Shown here in pieces: positions 31,686 through 42,594 of a DNA stretch of 64,000 bases (positions within the stretch are counted from its first letter, which is position 1; every line of letters begins with the position of its first letter). Under the pieces are notes generated by a model that was not told the origin of the DNA, ran no database searches, and worked only from the letters and a program-made list of their open reading frames with translations. Source of the stretch: Pseudoalteromonas sp. 0303 (GTDB lineage: Bacteria; Pseudomonadota; Gammaproteobacteria; Enterobacterales; Alteromonadaceae). The DNA lies in assembly GCF_013349995.1 (NCBI RefSeq), contig NZ_JABVXF010000023.1:1-64000 (forward strand), given 5' to 3'. The position numbers and the translations under genes were made by a program.

Positions 31686-33912
31686 CGCTCACCTTCTTAA
31701 GGTAAATTGTCGCAAGGCCAGGCAAAGAAACACTAATGCTTTGATTAAAGCCATGACTTTCTTTCGCTTGGCTTACAATTATTTGCTCTGCATGATTAGT
31801 TGCTTCAACGCCGGAACCAAAATAATCCTCTTTGTCGGTATTCAAAATAACTTGATAGGTACCAGCTTTTGGCATACCAATCACGTAGTCGTGATACACC
31901 TGCGGCGTTAAATTACAGATCACCACCACAAAATCTTCAACTTTTTTTGCATAGCGAATAAAGCTAAACATACTTTGCTCAGCATTATTGCTATCAAGCC
32001 ACGCAAAACCCGCAGGGCTGGTATCCTGCTCGTATAAAGCTGGCGTGCTAGTGTATACAGCATTTAAATCTTTAATCGTTTGCTGCATGCCTCTGTGACT
32101 AATATGTTCAAGTAAATGCCAATCAAGCGATTGGTCGTGATTCCACTCTTTACGCTGGGCGATTTCTGCACCCATAAACAATAATTTTTTACCTGGATGC
32201 GCCCACATAAAGGCATAGTATGCACGTAAATTTGCAAACTTTTGCCAGTCGTCCCCTGGCATTTTTTCAATTAATGAGCCTTTACCATGCACCACTTCAT
32301 CATGGCTAAGCGGTAGAATGTAATTCTCACTGTAGGCGTAAACCATCGAAAACGTCATTTCATGGTGGTGATGCGAACGGTAAATGGAATCGCGCTGCAT
32401 ATAATGCAAACTGTCGTTCATCCAGCCCATGTTCCACTTATAACCAAAACCTAAACCATCATGGTCTACTTGGCGCGTAACACCTGGCCATGCTGTTGAC
32501 TCTTCGGCCACCATCATAATGCCCGGATTTTTTGCATAGCAGCGCATATTGACTTGTTTTAAGCACTCAATGGCGCCTAAGTTTTCTCTGCCACCGAATT
32601 GATTTGCAACCCATTGCCCTTCTTCACGGCTATAGTCTAGATAAAGCATTGAGGCAACCGCATCAACGCGTAAACCATCAATGCCAAATTCATGCAGCCA
32701 ATACATTGCATTCGCAATTAGGAAGCTACGAACCTCTGCGCGATCATAATTGTAGATATAGGTATTCCAATCAGGGTGAAAACCTTGCCTAACATCAGCA
32801 TGTTCGTATAGATGGGTGCCATCAAAACGATGTAAACCATGGGGATCACTTGGGAAATGACCTGGTACCCAGTCAAGAATAAGGCCAATATCGGCTTCGT
32901 GACATTGCTCGACGAAGTAAACAAAATCTTCAAAGCTGCCATAGCGACTGGTCGGGGCAAACAATCCAACAGGTTGATAACCCCAAGAACCATCAAATGG
33001 GTACTCGCTGATTGGCATTAATTGTAGATGCGTAAAACCGAGCTCTTTTGTGTAAGGAATAAGATTATCAGCAAGTTCACGCCATGTGAGATAGCGCTCA
33101 CCATCATCTCGTCTTTGCCAAGAACCCGCATGCACTTCATAAATACTAACAGGCGCATCAATACTGTTTCGTTTTGCACGATTTGCTAACGCCTTTTCAG
33201 AAAGCTGAATACCTGTTTTTAGCTTTTGTAGTACTGACGCCGTACCCGGTGCTTGTTGCATCTTAAACGCAAAGGGATCGGCTTTATCAAGCACTTCTCC
33301 GGTTAGAGTGGTGATAGCAAATTTATAGCATTGATGCTCTTTAAGCCCAGGAATAAATAACTCCCATACCCCACTGGCAGGATGAAAACGCATAAAATGG
33401 CGATTACGCTGCCAATAGTTAAATTCACCAATAACCGATACACTACTGGCATTCGGCGCCCACACTGTAAAGCGAACACCATCAACGCCTTGTTGAGTCA
33501 CAAAATGTGCACCAAAATGTTGATACGCATGCTCTAAACTGCCTTCATTAAACAGATACATTGCCTGTTCATCTAAGCTGCTTTCAAAGCTGTACTCATC
33601 GTATTGTTGATGAGTAAATTCATTGCTATAGCTAACATCTAGCTGGTAGTCAGGCTTAGTTTTTGATTTGATATTTGCGATAAATAAATTACTATCACCT
33701 TGTTGCTGCGCAACGATTTTTTCTGTACCAAGCAGAATCGAAACACTGCTTGCGCCAGGCAAAAAGCAACGAATTTCATAGCTTGTAGGGCCACTTTTAT
33801 GCGCCCCAAGAAAGCTGAAAGGATCTCTAAAACAACCACTGGCTAATGCATCGATTTGTTTTTGGTAAATAACAGGTTGTGCACTTTGCTCTTGACGAAC
33901 ACGACTTCGCAT
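31675..33912 (-). CDS. glgB: 1,4-alpha-glucan branching enzyme
   Basis: A 745-residue GH13 branching enzyme that creates alpha-1,6 branches. It has two N-terminal CBM48-like modules, as in long-type GlgB (FSFLGAHKSG and VRFTVWAPNASSVSVIGEFN). The barrel has DWVPGHFPSD, DGLRVDAVASMLYLDYSR, MVAEESTAWPG and LPLSHDEVVHG. ATG at 33912 overlaps the malQ stop as TAATG with AAGGA upstream; the frame's further 30 codons lie inside malQ and are rejected. Confidence 0.96.
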   Translation of the reverse strand: MRSRVRQEQSAQPVIYQKQIDALASGCFRDPFSFLGAHKSGPTSYEIRCFLPGASSVSILLGTEKIVAQQQGDSNLFIANIKSKTKPDYQLDVSYSNEFTHQQYDEYSFESSLDEQAMYLFNEGSLEHAYQHFGAHFVTQQGVDGVRFTVWAPNASSVSVIGEFNYWQRNRHFMRFHPASGVWELFIPGLKEHQCYKFAITTLTGEVLDKADPFAFKMQQAPGTASVLQKLKTGIQLSEKALANRAKRNSIDAPVSIYEVHAGSWQRRDDGERYLTWRELADNLIPYTKELGFTHLQLMPISEYPFDGSWGYQPVGLFAPTSRYGSFEDFVYFVEQCHEADIGLILDWVPGHFPSDPHGLHRFDGTHLYEHADVRQGFHPDWNTYIYNYDRAEVRSFLIANAMYWLHEFGIDGLRVDAVASMLYLDYSREEGQWVANQFGGRENLGAIECLKQVNMRCYAKNPGIMMVAEESTAWPGVTRQVDHDGLGFGYKWNMGWMNDSLHYMQRDSIYRSHHHHEMTFSMVYAYSENYILPLSHDEVVHGKGSLIEKMPGDDWQKFANLRAYYAFMWAHPGKKLLFMGAEIAQRKEWNHDQSLDWHLLEHISHRGMQQTIKDLNAVYTSTPALYEQDTSPAGFAWLDSNNAEQSMFSFIRYAKKVEDFVVVICNLTPQVYHDYVIGMPKAGTYQVILNTDKEDYFGSGVEATNHAEQIIVSQAKESHGFNQSISVSLPGLATIYLKKVSDES

Positions 33913-35888
33913 TATTGATTCCTTATCGAGATTAAATTGGCTAAGAATGACTGTTGCGCTTCGATAATCTGCGCCGCTGGACGCGACAATAAACGCCGCC
34001 AATTTGGGTATTCTTTATCAGTACCGGGGATATTTACAGGCAGTATTTGCTGATCTAAGTCATCTATTTGAATAGTAAATAGCTTTGCTGGTGCTGCCGC
34101 TAATGAGGATGCCAACGCTTCATAAACCGTAAAGGCATCTGTTTCTAACGATAAATGCTGATTTGACTCTCGTGCTATAAAATTAAGCATACGATGCTTT
34201 TCAATGTTTCTCGCATCGAATTGAGCCCGAGTTTGCCCATCATCAAGCAAACCATATTGTTGTTTAATCGTAATATCATGGCCAATCCACCAGCCTTTGA
34301 ATGGTGGTACGTCATGGTTAGCTATCATTAAAAGACTATGAGGAGCAAAATGCGCAGCCGCTAAAAACTCACCTTGGTGATCCTTTTCAAAGTAGAACAA
34401 CCCGTTTGAATAGATTGCACTTGCTTTAAGTGCTTCACGCACTTCATTAGGTACAACACCTAAATCTTCGCCAATCACCACACATTGATTGAGGTGAGAT
34501 TCAATCTTTAGAATTGCTAATAGTTGTTCAAAGGGATAATAGACATAACAACCATCTTGCTGGGAGTTATTTTCAAAACACCACCAAAGTCGGCGTATCG
34601 CCATAACGTGGTCAATTCTAAGACCACCAACATCTTCCATATTGGCGCGGATAAGTGAGCGATAAACAGCAAAATTGTCTTTACTTAACTTTTGTGGATT
34701 AAGTGCCGGTAAGCCCCAATTCTGACCATGTTCAGCCCAAGGGTCTGGCGGAGCTCCAACATGTGCATTTTCGGCAAATAATTCATTTTGGCTCTTGAAC
34801 TCACTACCATCACCTGCACAGCCAACGGCTAAGTCATTAATAAGGCCAATTGCCATACCACTGTCACGTGCAGCTTGCTGGCAGATATTTAATTGAAGGT
34901 GAGCTTGCCATTGTAAATAGCTAGCATAATCACGGTCCCCAACCAACATGGTCGACAGGCTGTGTTTATGGGTTTCACAAAAACGAGTGAACTGCTGTTT
35001 TCGCTCTGCTGAGCCAAATTCACAAAAGTGTTGATATAAACAGCTAAACACTTGATATTTAAAGTCACTAACCGATGTATAATCAATGTAAGTTGCATCG
35101 GTTTGCGGTTTATCCGCTAACAATTTAATAAGTGCATTATTATTTTTGGCGTCTTCGCATAATGACACTGCAATATACAGCGGGTTCAATAACGCTCGGC
35201 TATTTGGACTATAAGGACTCGCCCTCTCTGGGCTGTGTTCAAACAGTAAATGCAGCGGATTAAGCAACACATAATCCATGTTTTTCGTCGCTGCTGCTTT
35301 AATAAGCTTTGTTAAGTCAGCGAAGTCACCAACTCCTAACCCCTCTTCATTACATAAGCTATAAAGCTGAATGGATAAGCCCAAACGCTTTTTGTCATCA
35401 ATAGAGAAGCTTTCTTTAGGTGTGATCCATAGCTGACTGTGAGATTGCTGATCTGCCACAGTAATGAGGGCATCATGATAACCAATTGGCATTTCAGGAA
35501 CTGGCAATGCAAGCTCAAGATAACGAATGCCGTTTAGGCCATAATCACCAAGAACAGCTAAACCTTGTAAGTTTTCACAAGTAAAATGAATATCAAGCGA
35601 AGGCACGCTTAGAGTACATGAACGTGATAATAAACGCTCATCAACGCGTACTTTCAAAATTGGGTGGTGTGCCTCAATAATGCTTGTATGAGGCAACAAA
35701 TTCAGCCATGTACCTGCATCTAATGCAAAATTAAGTTGGTTAATTGCATCAGTATCTTGAGTGTCTACACCACAACAACTAAGCGCCTGCATGCGTGTAC
35801 TTTCATCGAAAATAACATGCTCACCAGTGTATTTAGTATATTCATAGCCTATGCCATGCAGGTAATATAACTGCGAAAGTGACTGCAT
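33912..35888 (-). CDS. malQ: 4-alpha-glucanotransferase (amylomaltase)
   Basis: A 658-residue GH77 disproportionating enzyme that transfers maltodextrin segments. After an N-terminal region of about 150 residues, the barrel shows LGVGDFADLTKL, ERASPYSPNSRALLNPLYI, the nucleophile segment LRIDHVMAIRRLWW and VIGEDLGVVPNEV. ATG at 35888 with AGGTG upstream is preferred to the TTG just before it. It lies 8 bp after the CBM48 gene. Linking malQ to glg genes couples maltodextrin recycling to glycogen turnover. Confidence 0.94.
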   Translation of the reverse strand: MQSLSQLYYLHGIGYEYTKYTGEHVIFDESTRMQALSCCGVDTQDTDAINQLNFALDAGTWLNLLPHTSIIEAHHPILKVRVDERLLSRSCTLSVPSLDIHFTCENLQGLAVLGDYGLNGIRYLELALPVPEMPIGYHDALITVADQQSHSQLWITPKESFSIDDKKRLGLSIQLYSLCNEEGLGVGDFADLTKLIKAAATKNMDYVLLNPLHLLFEHSPERASPYSPNSRALLNPLYIAVSLCEDAKNNNALIKLLADKPQTDATYIDYTSVSDFKYQVFSCLYQHFCEFGSAERKQQFTRFCETHKHSLSTMLVGDRDYASYLQWQAHLQLNICQQAARDSGMAIGLINDLAVGCAGDGSEFKSQNELFAENAHVGAPPDPWAEHGQNWGLPALNPQKLSKDNFAVYRSLIRANMEDVGGLRIDHVMAIRRLWWCFENNSQQDGCYVYYPFEQLLAILKIESHLNQCVVIGEDLGVVPNEVREALKASAIYSNGLFYFEKDHQGEFLAAAHFAPHSLLMIANHDVPPFKGWWIGHDITIKQQYGLLDDGQTRAQFDARNIEKHRMLNFIARESNQHLSLETDAFTVYEALASSLAAAPAKLFTIQIDDLDQQILPVNIPGTDKEYPNWRRLLSRPAAQIIEAQQSFLANLISIRNQ

Positions 35889-35896
35889 CAAAACAC

Positions 35897-36196
35897 CTAA
35901 GCGCGTTGGGTATTAACAATGCTGTTGTCAGTACCAAAACCGTTAGGAATATAACCATCAGCTTGGTGGTCATTGTCCCATGTTTCGCCATTGATTAAGT
36001 AACGGAAGTGGAATTCTTGATCAAGCGGTAAGCGCTGCTTGCATTTGAATACTTGTTCTTTTTTATTAAACTTCATAGGCACTGGCTGCCAATCTGTAAA
36101 CTCAGCAACTAATTGCACTTCATCAGCGTCAGGGTGTTGGAATTCAAAGGTAACTTCGGTTTCGTCTTTAGTCTTAAAAAAACGTTTACTTAACAT
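35897..36196 (-). CDS. Single-domain CBM48 glycogen-binding protein
   Basis: A 99-residue protein that is essentially one CBM48/isoamylase N-terminal-type domain: VTFEFQHPDADEVQLVAEFTDWQ, then FHFRYLINGETWDND and a C-terminal GYIPNGFGTDNSIV. It has no catalytic domain and no signal peptide. ATG at 36196 with GGAG upstream is chosen over an upstream in-frame start. It is the promoter-proximal gene of the glycogen operon, so it should be made in at least the amounts of the enzymes. A role as glycogen-surface adaptor, like AMPK-beta modules, is inference. Confidence 0.88.
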   Translation of the reverse strand: MLSKRFFKTKDETEVTFEFQHPDADEVQLVAEFTDWQPVPMKFNKKEQVFKCKQRLPLDQEFHFRYLINGETWDNDHQADGYIPNGFGTDNSIVNTQRA

Positions 36197-37350
36197 AGTG
36201 GGCTCCAATTCAACCAATTGGTAAATTAATCCTTGCCACAGTACCGCATTCAACGACTTATTAAGCGGAAGCTGTGCGTTTCAGGTATCAAAACTTGTTT
36301 ACTAAACATCAATTTCGTATCTAGTAAATCAAACCTATATTTACGCATTATGACAGTGCAACTGTTTATTTTTCGCACCAAGGGAGTGCAAAAAACACAC
36401 AAAACCTACAACAATCATATTGCTGTGTTATTACGAGCAATAACTGAACCAAGTTGATAATAAAATATACTTTATTTTCAGTACCTTTTTTATCAGCTAT
36501 CATCGCAACTTATAAAAAGTAGATAACAATTTAGGTTGGGTAAAGTGAATAAAATTGAAGTGATAAATTAGAGTAAACACACTAAAAGAGACACTACTTT
36601 ATTTTCCAAAAACACATTGCCAATAATCTACAAAAATAATACCTTTATTCTTTTTGTATAGAACTAAGAGCCAGATAAAACACCTTTTCAATTCTTAGTG
36701 ATTATTAACTCTCACATACAAACTAAAAACAATTTAACCTTTAAAACCAACCGTCAATTAAAACTCCAATTAACGCTTTTAAAAACTATCCCAATACAAA
36801 TATAAAAACAATAAGCATAATAGCGTAAATATAAATAAAAACCCCAGCCTACAAAAGAAGGGAAAGCGCTACTTTTTAGCTGTGTGATAGCAAATTGTTC
36901 TTACAGTAATATTCATGAAAAAAGAGCTTTTCTCTTTAAAAAGCCGCAGCTCTACTACTCTCAAAGAATAATAGCGAAAAAGATAAAATATAATTACAAA
37001 CATCTAATTAATAAAGAAAAAACAAAGGGTTAGCTTTCTAACCAGAAATCAAACTTTGGATTTAACTTATTAAATCAACTAAAGCTAGCTATCGTTTGTT
37101 TGGATTAACTTCCTAAATTATTACTTAGGAAAAAGCAATAAAACAACATAAAAGTAGCAATCAGTTTTTTCAATATAAATACATTTACCTATAAAGCTAA
37201 CGCTAAACACTATGAATTTTCACATTCCGTTATCATCCAAACCCCAAAGTATGAGAAAGGCTTTGTCTATCTCAGTCACACGCAATATACTAACTTCATT
37301 CACTGGTGAGGTTTTATGGTAAAACAATAACACCATAACGGTAGTAATTT
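36197..37350. other. AT-rich gene-free spacer of about 1.15 kb
   Basis: No convincing gene on either strand; the open frame at 36233-36457 has atypical composition and no ribosome site. It must carry the glycogen-operon promoter (left end, minus strand) and the promoter of the GGDEF-EAL gene (right end, plus strand). It contains several small perfect hairpins: 36921-36937, 37028-37043, 37059-37076 and 37110-37131. GC content is visibly below that of the flanking genes. An undetected small RNA or a decayed gene is possible. Confidence 0.5.
37028..37131. repeat. Three successive perfect hairpins in the AT-rich spacer
   Basis: GGTTAG/CTAACC (37028-37043, 4-base loop), GATTTAA/TTAAATC (37059-37076, 4-base loop) and TTCCTAA/TTAGGAA (37110-37131, 8-base loop). 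They lie 220-320 bp before the GGDEF-EAL start. They may mark a structured RNA, but AT-rich DNA gives such stems by chance fairly often. Confidence 0.35.
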
Positions 37351-39276
37351 ATGGCCAATGCTCTTCGAATTTTATCTATAAGTATTATAACTTTAATAGC
37401 TTTTATATATGGCTTAAATATCTTTTTGACCAAACAGGTCAATGATTTGGTATACGCCCCTAAAGGCATTGAAATGTTTATCTTTGCACAAGAGCAAGTA
37501 AATGTTGTTGCTGCTCCTTGGTATAATATTGTTTTAAGTGGTCAGCACTTAATTTACAGTAACGAAACCGCTTATATTGTAATTCAAACCACTGCCGACT
37601 CTGTGATAACAGCCAGCGCTTCAGATCTTGTATTACTCACATTACTAGCGCCTGTTAACATTATCATGCTGCTATTACTTGTATTAGCTGTCAGTTGGCT
37701 AGTAAATTTAAGATTTCAAAATAGTCAGGAAAAATACACTCTTAAAGTACTCAATAGTCAAGCTAAAGAGTTACTCACTAGTCTAAATGTAGCAACCAGC
37801 ACAACTCATACAAAACATAGCCAACTTGATCAACTACAGACAAATTTTCAATCCCTGAATACATACATTACTAATTACACTCGTGAATCTGAAGTCAGTA
37901 TTTATCAGGATAAGTTAACTCATTTAATTGACCGCCATGCGTATATCGAGCATCTCGCTAAACAGCTGCGGCTTGCTGAAATGGATCAGTTTAGTTGCGC
38001 ATTACTATTCATTGACTTAGATGGATTTAAACAGGTTAATGATTCATTTGGGCACAGTTTTGGTGATGACGTATTAATCCAAGTAGCGACGCGTTTAAGC
38101 AATGTTTTACGCCATCATAAAATTAGTAATTTATCTCCAATAAGCCAGTTAGAGCAAAACTTAGCACGTCTTGGAGGTGATGAATTTTCAATTTTCATTA
38201 ACTTAAAAGGTGATAGAAACAAAGGATTAGAAGTTGCGCAAAATGTGTTACAAGAAATTGAACGTGATTTTGTATTAGGAAATAAATTAATAAAAATTAG
38301 TGCCAGCATTGGTATCGCTGTGTACCCAGATAGCGCTTCCACCCCGCAAGCATTACTGCAAATGGCTGACGTTGCCATGTACCGCGCCAAAACAGATGGT
38401 CGTGGCATTTTTAAAGTCTATTCTCCTGAAATGGGCAAAAAGATTCGACGCTATCATTACTTGCTAGAGGAAATGCGTCTTGCCATTGCTAGCAGTAATT
38501 TTCACATGTCTTTTCAACCGATTGTACACGTCGACGATTGTGCCATTGATTATTTTGAAGCGTTAGTTCGCTGGGATCACCCAGTTGAAGGCTCAATTAC
38601 GCCTGACGAATTTATACCCATTGCCGAAGAATCAAACTTAATACTAGAGCTCGGTGATTGGATTATGCTTGAGTCATGTAGACAGATGTCGGCTTGGTAC
38701 AATGCCGGAATGAAAAAAGTCGCTATTTCCGTGAATATATCTGGCGTGCAATTAAAGCATTACGATATTTATGAATGGGTCATGGAGAAACTTGCCAAAA
38801 CAGGGCTGCCTGCAAAAGCATTAATGCTGGAAATAACAGAATCAACCTTAATTAAGGCCAGCAATAAAATTATTCAATCATTAGAAAAACTTAGGGGAGA
38901 AGGTATAACCATTGCGATTGATGATTTTGGCACAGGCTTCAGCTCATTAAGTACTCTTGCAGACTTACCTATTGATGTCATTAAACTTGATAAACTGTTT
39001 GTCTCACAGGCAAACGACAACCTTAAATACAATGAAATCATGCATTCAATCAGCGAACTTGGCAGTAAACTTGGTCTGAAAGTAGTGGCCGAAGGAGTTG
39101 AAGAGATAGCCCAATTTGAATTAGTAAAATCAATGGGTATAAATTGTATCCAAGGCTATTTAGTCAGCCATCCAGAGTCTTCAGTTAATGTTGGCCATAA
39201 AGTATTGCAAGATAACATTAACTTTATGTCTGTTACCGGAACAGGGGTTTGGAATATACAGCAGCCGCTTAAGTAA
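37351..39276 (+). CDS. Membrane GGDEF-EAL cyclic-di-GMP enzyme
   Basis: A 641-residue inner-membrane protein. Helices at about 6-26 and 92-119 enclose a 65-residue periplasmic loop, followed by a linker and a GGDEF domain with GGDEF at 275-279. No RxxD inhibitory site lies 5 residues before it. The EAL domain (about 375-625) is complete: YFEALVRW, NISGVQL, EITEST, IDDFGTGFSS, IKLDKLFV, VVAEGVEE. Phosphodiesterase activity is therefore likely, cyclase activity possible. The ribosome site is weak. It probably couples an envelope signal to c-di-GMP level. Confidence 0.94.
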   Translation: MANALRILSISIITLIAFIYGLNIFLTKQVNDLVYAPKGIEMFIFAQEQVNVVAAPWYNIVLSGQHLIYSNETAYIVIQTTADSVITASASDLVLLTLLAPVNIIMLLLLVLAVSWLVNLRFQNSQEKYTLKVLNSQAKELLTSLNVATSTTHTKHSQLDQLQTNFQSLNTYITNYTRESEVSIYQDKLTHLIDRHAYIEHLAKQLRLAEMDQFSCALLFIDLDGFKQVNDSFGHSFGDDVLIQVATRLSNVLRHHKISNLSPISQLEQNLARLGGDEFSIFINLKGDRNKGLEVAQNVLQEIERDFVLGNKLIKISASIGIAVYPDSASTPQALLQMADVAMYRAKTDGRGIFKVYSPEMGKKIRRYHYLLEEMRLAIASSNFHMSFQPIVHVDDCAIDYFEALVRWDHPVEGSITPDEFIPIAEESNLILELGDWIMLESCRQMSAWYNAGMKKVAISVNISGVQLKHYDIYEWVMEKLAKTGLPAKALMLEITESTLIKASNKIIQSLEKLRGEGITIAIDDFGTGFSSLSTLADLPIDVIKLDKLFVSQANDNLKYNEIMHSISELGSKLGLKVVAEGVEEIAQFELVKSMGINCIQGYLVSHPESSVNVGHKVLQDNINFMSVTGTGVWNIQQPLK

Positions 39277-39315
39277 GTTATAATAATCACATTATTCAAA
39301 GCCACTTCCTTGTTA

Positions 39316-40239
39316 ATGTTAAAAAAAAGCTTACTTACGGTTTTTATCTTGTCAGTCACCATTATTGGAGTACTGGTTGGCTCTTCTATTTATACCCTTT
39401 ACAGCAAAAAACGTTTAACTGTAGACCCAAAACTGAGAGAAATCTCCGGTATTGAATTTGATAAATTTAATCGGCTTTGGGCTATTAATGACAGCGGTGA
39501 CCAGCCAAAACTATACCGTCTTAATGAAGATGGCTCTATAGCAAAAGAAATTTTGGTAACCAATGCTAAAAACATTGACTGGGAAGACATGACACAAAAC
39601 AAATTTGGTCACTTCTTCTTAGGGGACTTTGGCAATAATAAAAACGATAGAAAATGGTTAACCATTTATAAAATAGAAAACCCTATCGATATCAAAACCG
39701 ACACCACAGAAGCAGAGATAATCAAGTTTACTTATCCTGAAATGGACGGCAGCCCAATTCAACCCGATCAACGTAATTTTGATTTAGAAGCCTTTGTTGC
39801 CCTTGGCCGACACCTTTATTTATTTACCAAAAATCGTACTGAACCATTTGATGGAATCACAAAAGTGTATAAAGTTGGCGATCATGCAGCTAACTTTGAT
39901 GCACAATTAATAGACTCGTTCCAAACTTGCACTACAATGGAAAAACTTTGTTGGATCACATCTGCGGCTCTTAGCCCTGATAGAACCAAATTAGTTTTAC
40001 TTGATTCCACTAGCATTTGGTTATTTGAAAACTATCAAGGTGATAAGTTTTTTTCTGGTGATGTATCACGTATTGACTTAGGCATTGTTACGCAAAAAGA
40101 AGCAATCACTTTTTACGATGACAATACGATTGTCTTTACGGATGAGGAATTTAAAGGCATTGGCGGTAATGCCTATGTTATAAAGCTCGATGAAGTCGAA
40201 AAGAAGGTCATCCGCAAAGCGCCCAAAACCAATCAATAA
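39316..40239 (+). CDS. Membrane-anchored protein of probable beta-propeller type
   Basis: A 307-residue protein with one N-terminal apolar segment (about 5-27, LTVFILSVTIIGVLVGSSIY) acting as anchor or uncleaved signal. It then has repeated strand motifs of propeller type: EISGIEFDKFNRLWAINDSG, WEDMTQNKFGHFFLGDFGNN, LEAFVALGRHLYLFTKN, ITSAALSPDRTKLVLL, EAITFYDDNTIVFTDEE. This is a recurring pattern in uncharacterised marine proteins. ATG at 39316 is preferred to TTG at 39310. It may share a transcript with the GGDEF-EAL gene 39 bp upstream. Function unknown. Confidence 0.75.
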   Translation: MLKKSLLTVFILSVTIIGVLVGSSIYTLYSKKRLTVDPKLREISGIEFDKFNRLWAINDSGDQPKLYRLNEDGSIAKEILVTNAKNIDWEDMTQNKFGHFFLGDFGNNKNDRKWLTIYKIENPIDIKTDTTEAEIIKFTYPEMDGSPIQPDQRNFDLEAFVALGRHLYLFTKNRTEPFDGITKVYKVGDHAANFDAQLIDSFQTCTTMEKLCWITSAALSPDRTKLVLLDSTSIWLFENYQGDKFFSGDVSRIDLGIVTQKEAITFYDDNTIVFTDEEFKGIGGNAYVIKLDEVEKKVIRKAPKTNQ

Positions 40240-40676
40240 GCCAGCGCATTTTTAAACACTTTTTTAAGCTCTTGTGTGGTGTTAACTTCGACTTCAATTT
40301 TCCGATTTGTTAATTGATACCAATCAGCCTGATGACTCCCTCTTACGACGCCATAACGAAGCTCGTGTTCGGCTATTGAAGCCGAATCTACATGGGTAAA
40401 CCAGTACCAGTTTTCTAAAAACATCGGGGCAGAAAGCTCACCATACTCTTGCATTTGTGATAACAGGTTTGCGGTAAAGTAACCATCGAGCCGATTTAGC
40501 TGCACTTCCCTTTTAGCCCTTAACCAAGGTAAATTCTGCAAGTGAAATGACACATTAATTTGCTTGAAAATACATTCAACATGCGTAATTGCGTTGTGTG
40601 GTGCGTTAATTGGTAAGTTAGTACCTAACTGAAAAGGCTGAGCTACAGTGAGTGACAGCAATAATGAAGCAAGCAT
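40233..40676 (-). CDS. Truncated solute-binding-type protein (PBP2-like)
   Basis: A 147-residue exported protein similar to the first part of type II periplasmic solute-binding proteins: NRLDGYFTANLLSQM, LSAPMFLENWYWFTH and RYGVVRGSHQADWYQL are typical. The family normally continues for about another 100 residues after the TTQELKKV segment, but here a stop follows within 10 residues, inside the end of the convergent gene. The second lobe is thus incomplete, so this is probably a deletion remnant or pseudogene, less likely a short functional form. ATG at 40676 preferred over TTG. Confidence 0.6.
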   Translation of the reverse strand: MLASLLLSLTVAQPFQLGTNLPINAPHNAITHVECIFKQINVSFHLQNLPWLRAKREVQLNRLDGYFTANLLSQMQEYGELSAPMFLENWYWFTHVDSASIAEHELRYGVVRGSHQADWYQLTNRKIEVEVNTTQELKKVFKNALAY

Positions 40677-40747
40677 CAATACAAGCCTAAATAACTAACG
40701 AGTAACAGTTATTATAGACAAAAGAAGCGGTTTTACCTGATTAAGGG

Positions 40748-41218
40748 TTAACGCTTAAACTTCGTTTCTAAAATCACCGACGACGTTGTTCGCTCTACGC
40801 CATCTAAATTACCAATGTCATCTAATAAGTGGCTCAGCTTTTCAAGGTTTTGTGCTTGCACAACAGCAATCAAATCAAATTCACCACTAATTGCGTAGAG
40901 CTGTGAAATAGCATCAATCTGCTTTAGTTCAAGGTTCGTTTTGGTGGTCAGTTTTTGTTTCACTTTAATCGAAACGTGGGCCGATACCATTTGGCTCAAA
41001 TAGGCGTCACCATAGTCTACGCTGTAGCCTTTGATCACCCCTGTTTCTTCTAATTTCAACATTCTGCTTTGAACAGTTGAGCGCGATAAATTAAGCGCTC
41101 TCGCTAGGTCAGAAATACTCGCACGCGCGTTGGTTCTTAAGATAGCTAATAGTTTTTCATCTTGTGAAGTTATCACTTTGACTACTCTTTTCGTTAATTT
41201 GCTTTTTATTTTAGTCAT
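40748..41218 (-). CDS. Lrp/AsnC family transcriptional regulator
   Basis: A 156-residue feast/famine regulator. The helix-turn-helix ISDLARALNLSRSTVQSRMLKLEETGVIKGY is followed by a RAM ligand-binding domain with ISQLYAISGEFDLIAVVQA. It is divergent from the astC operon, whose spacer holds a 12-bp direct repeat, so control of arginine catabolism in response to an amino acid is the natural inference. The ATG at 41218 lacks a clear ribosome site; an internal GTG about 15 codons later would give a length closer to small Lrp proteins. Confidence 0.92.
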   Translation of the reverse strand: MTKIKSKLTKRVVKVITSQDEKLLAILRTNARASISDLARALNLSRSTVQSRMLKLEETGVIKGYSVDYGDAYLSQMVSAHVSIKVKQKLTTKTNLELKQIDAISQLYAISGEFDLIAVVQAQNLEKLSHLLDDIGNLDGVERTTSSVILETKFKR

Positions 41219-41262
41219 TTTTCACAAAATAGCACTGCAAATTTAAGTCCCTAACCCAGATA

Positions 41263-41287
41263 ATAAGAAAAATAGATAAGAAAAATA
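41263..41287. promoter_or_regulatory. Direct repeat in the lrp-astC divergent spacer
   Basis: Two identical 12-mers, ATAAGAAAAATA, lie at 41263-41274 and 41276-41287 with a 13-bp period. They lie midway between the divergent starts and are a candidate Lrp-family binding region. Confidence 0.4.
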
Positions 41288-41371
41288 ATCTAATCGTGCT
41301 TAATTAGGCAGGAACGGCTTAACTGACCTATTTTTTGCAATTTAACTTTTTTCATACTAAGCCAGATTTAG

Positions 41372-42586
<1,215 letters not shown>

Positions 42587-42594
42587 TCCTAGTT

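Noticed and set aside
36233-36457. 74-codon plus-strand open frame in the glycogen upstream spacer
   Set aside because: No ribosome site, unlikely composition, and it overlaps the expected glycogen operon promoter.
40316-40330. Second copy of the ATACCAAT intergenic repeat
   Set aside because: Only one short arm matches and it lies within a coding frame, with no opposing arm at the right distance.
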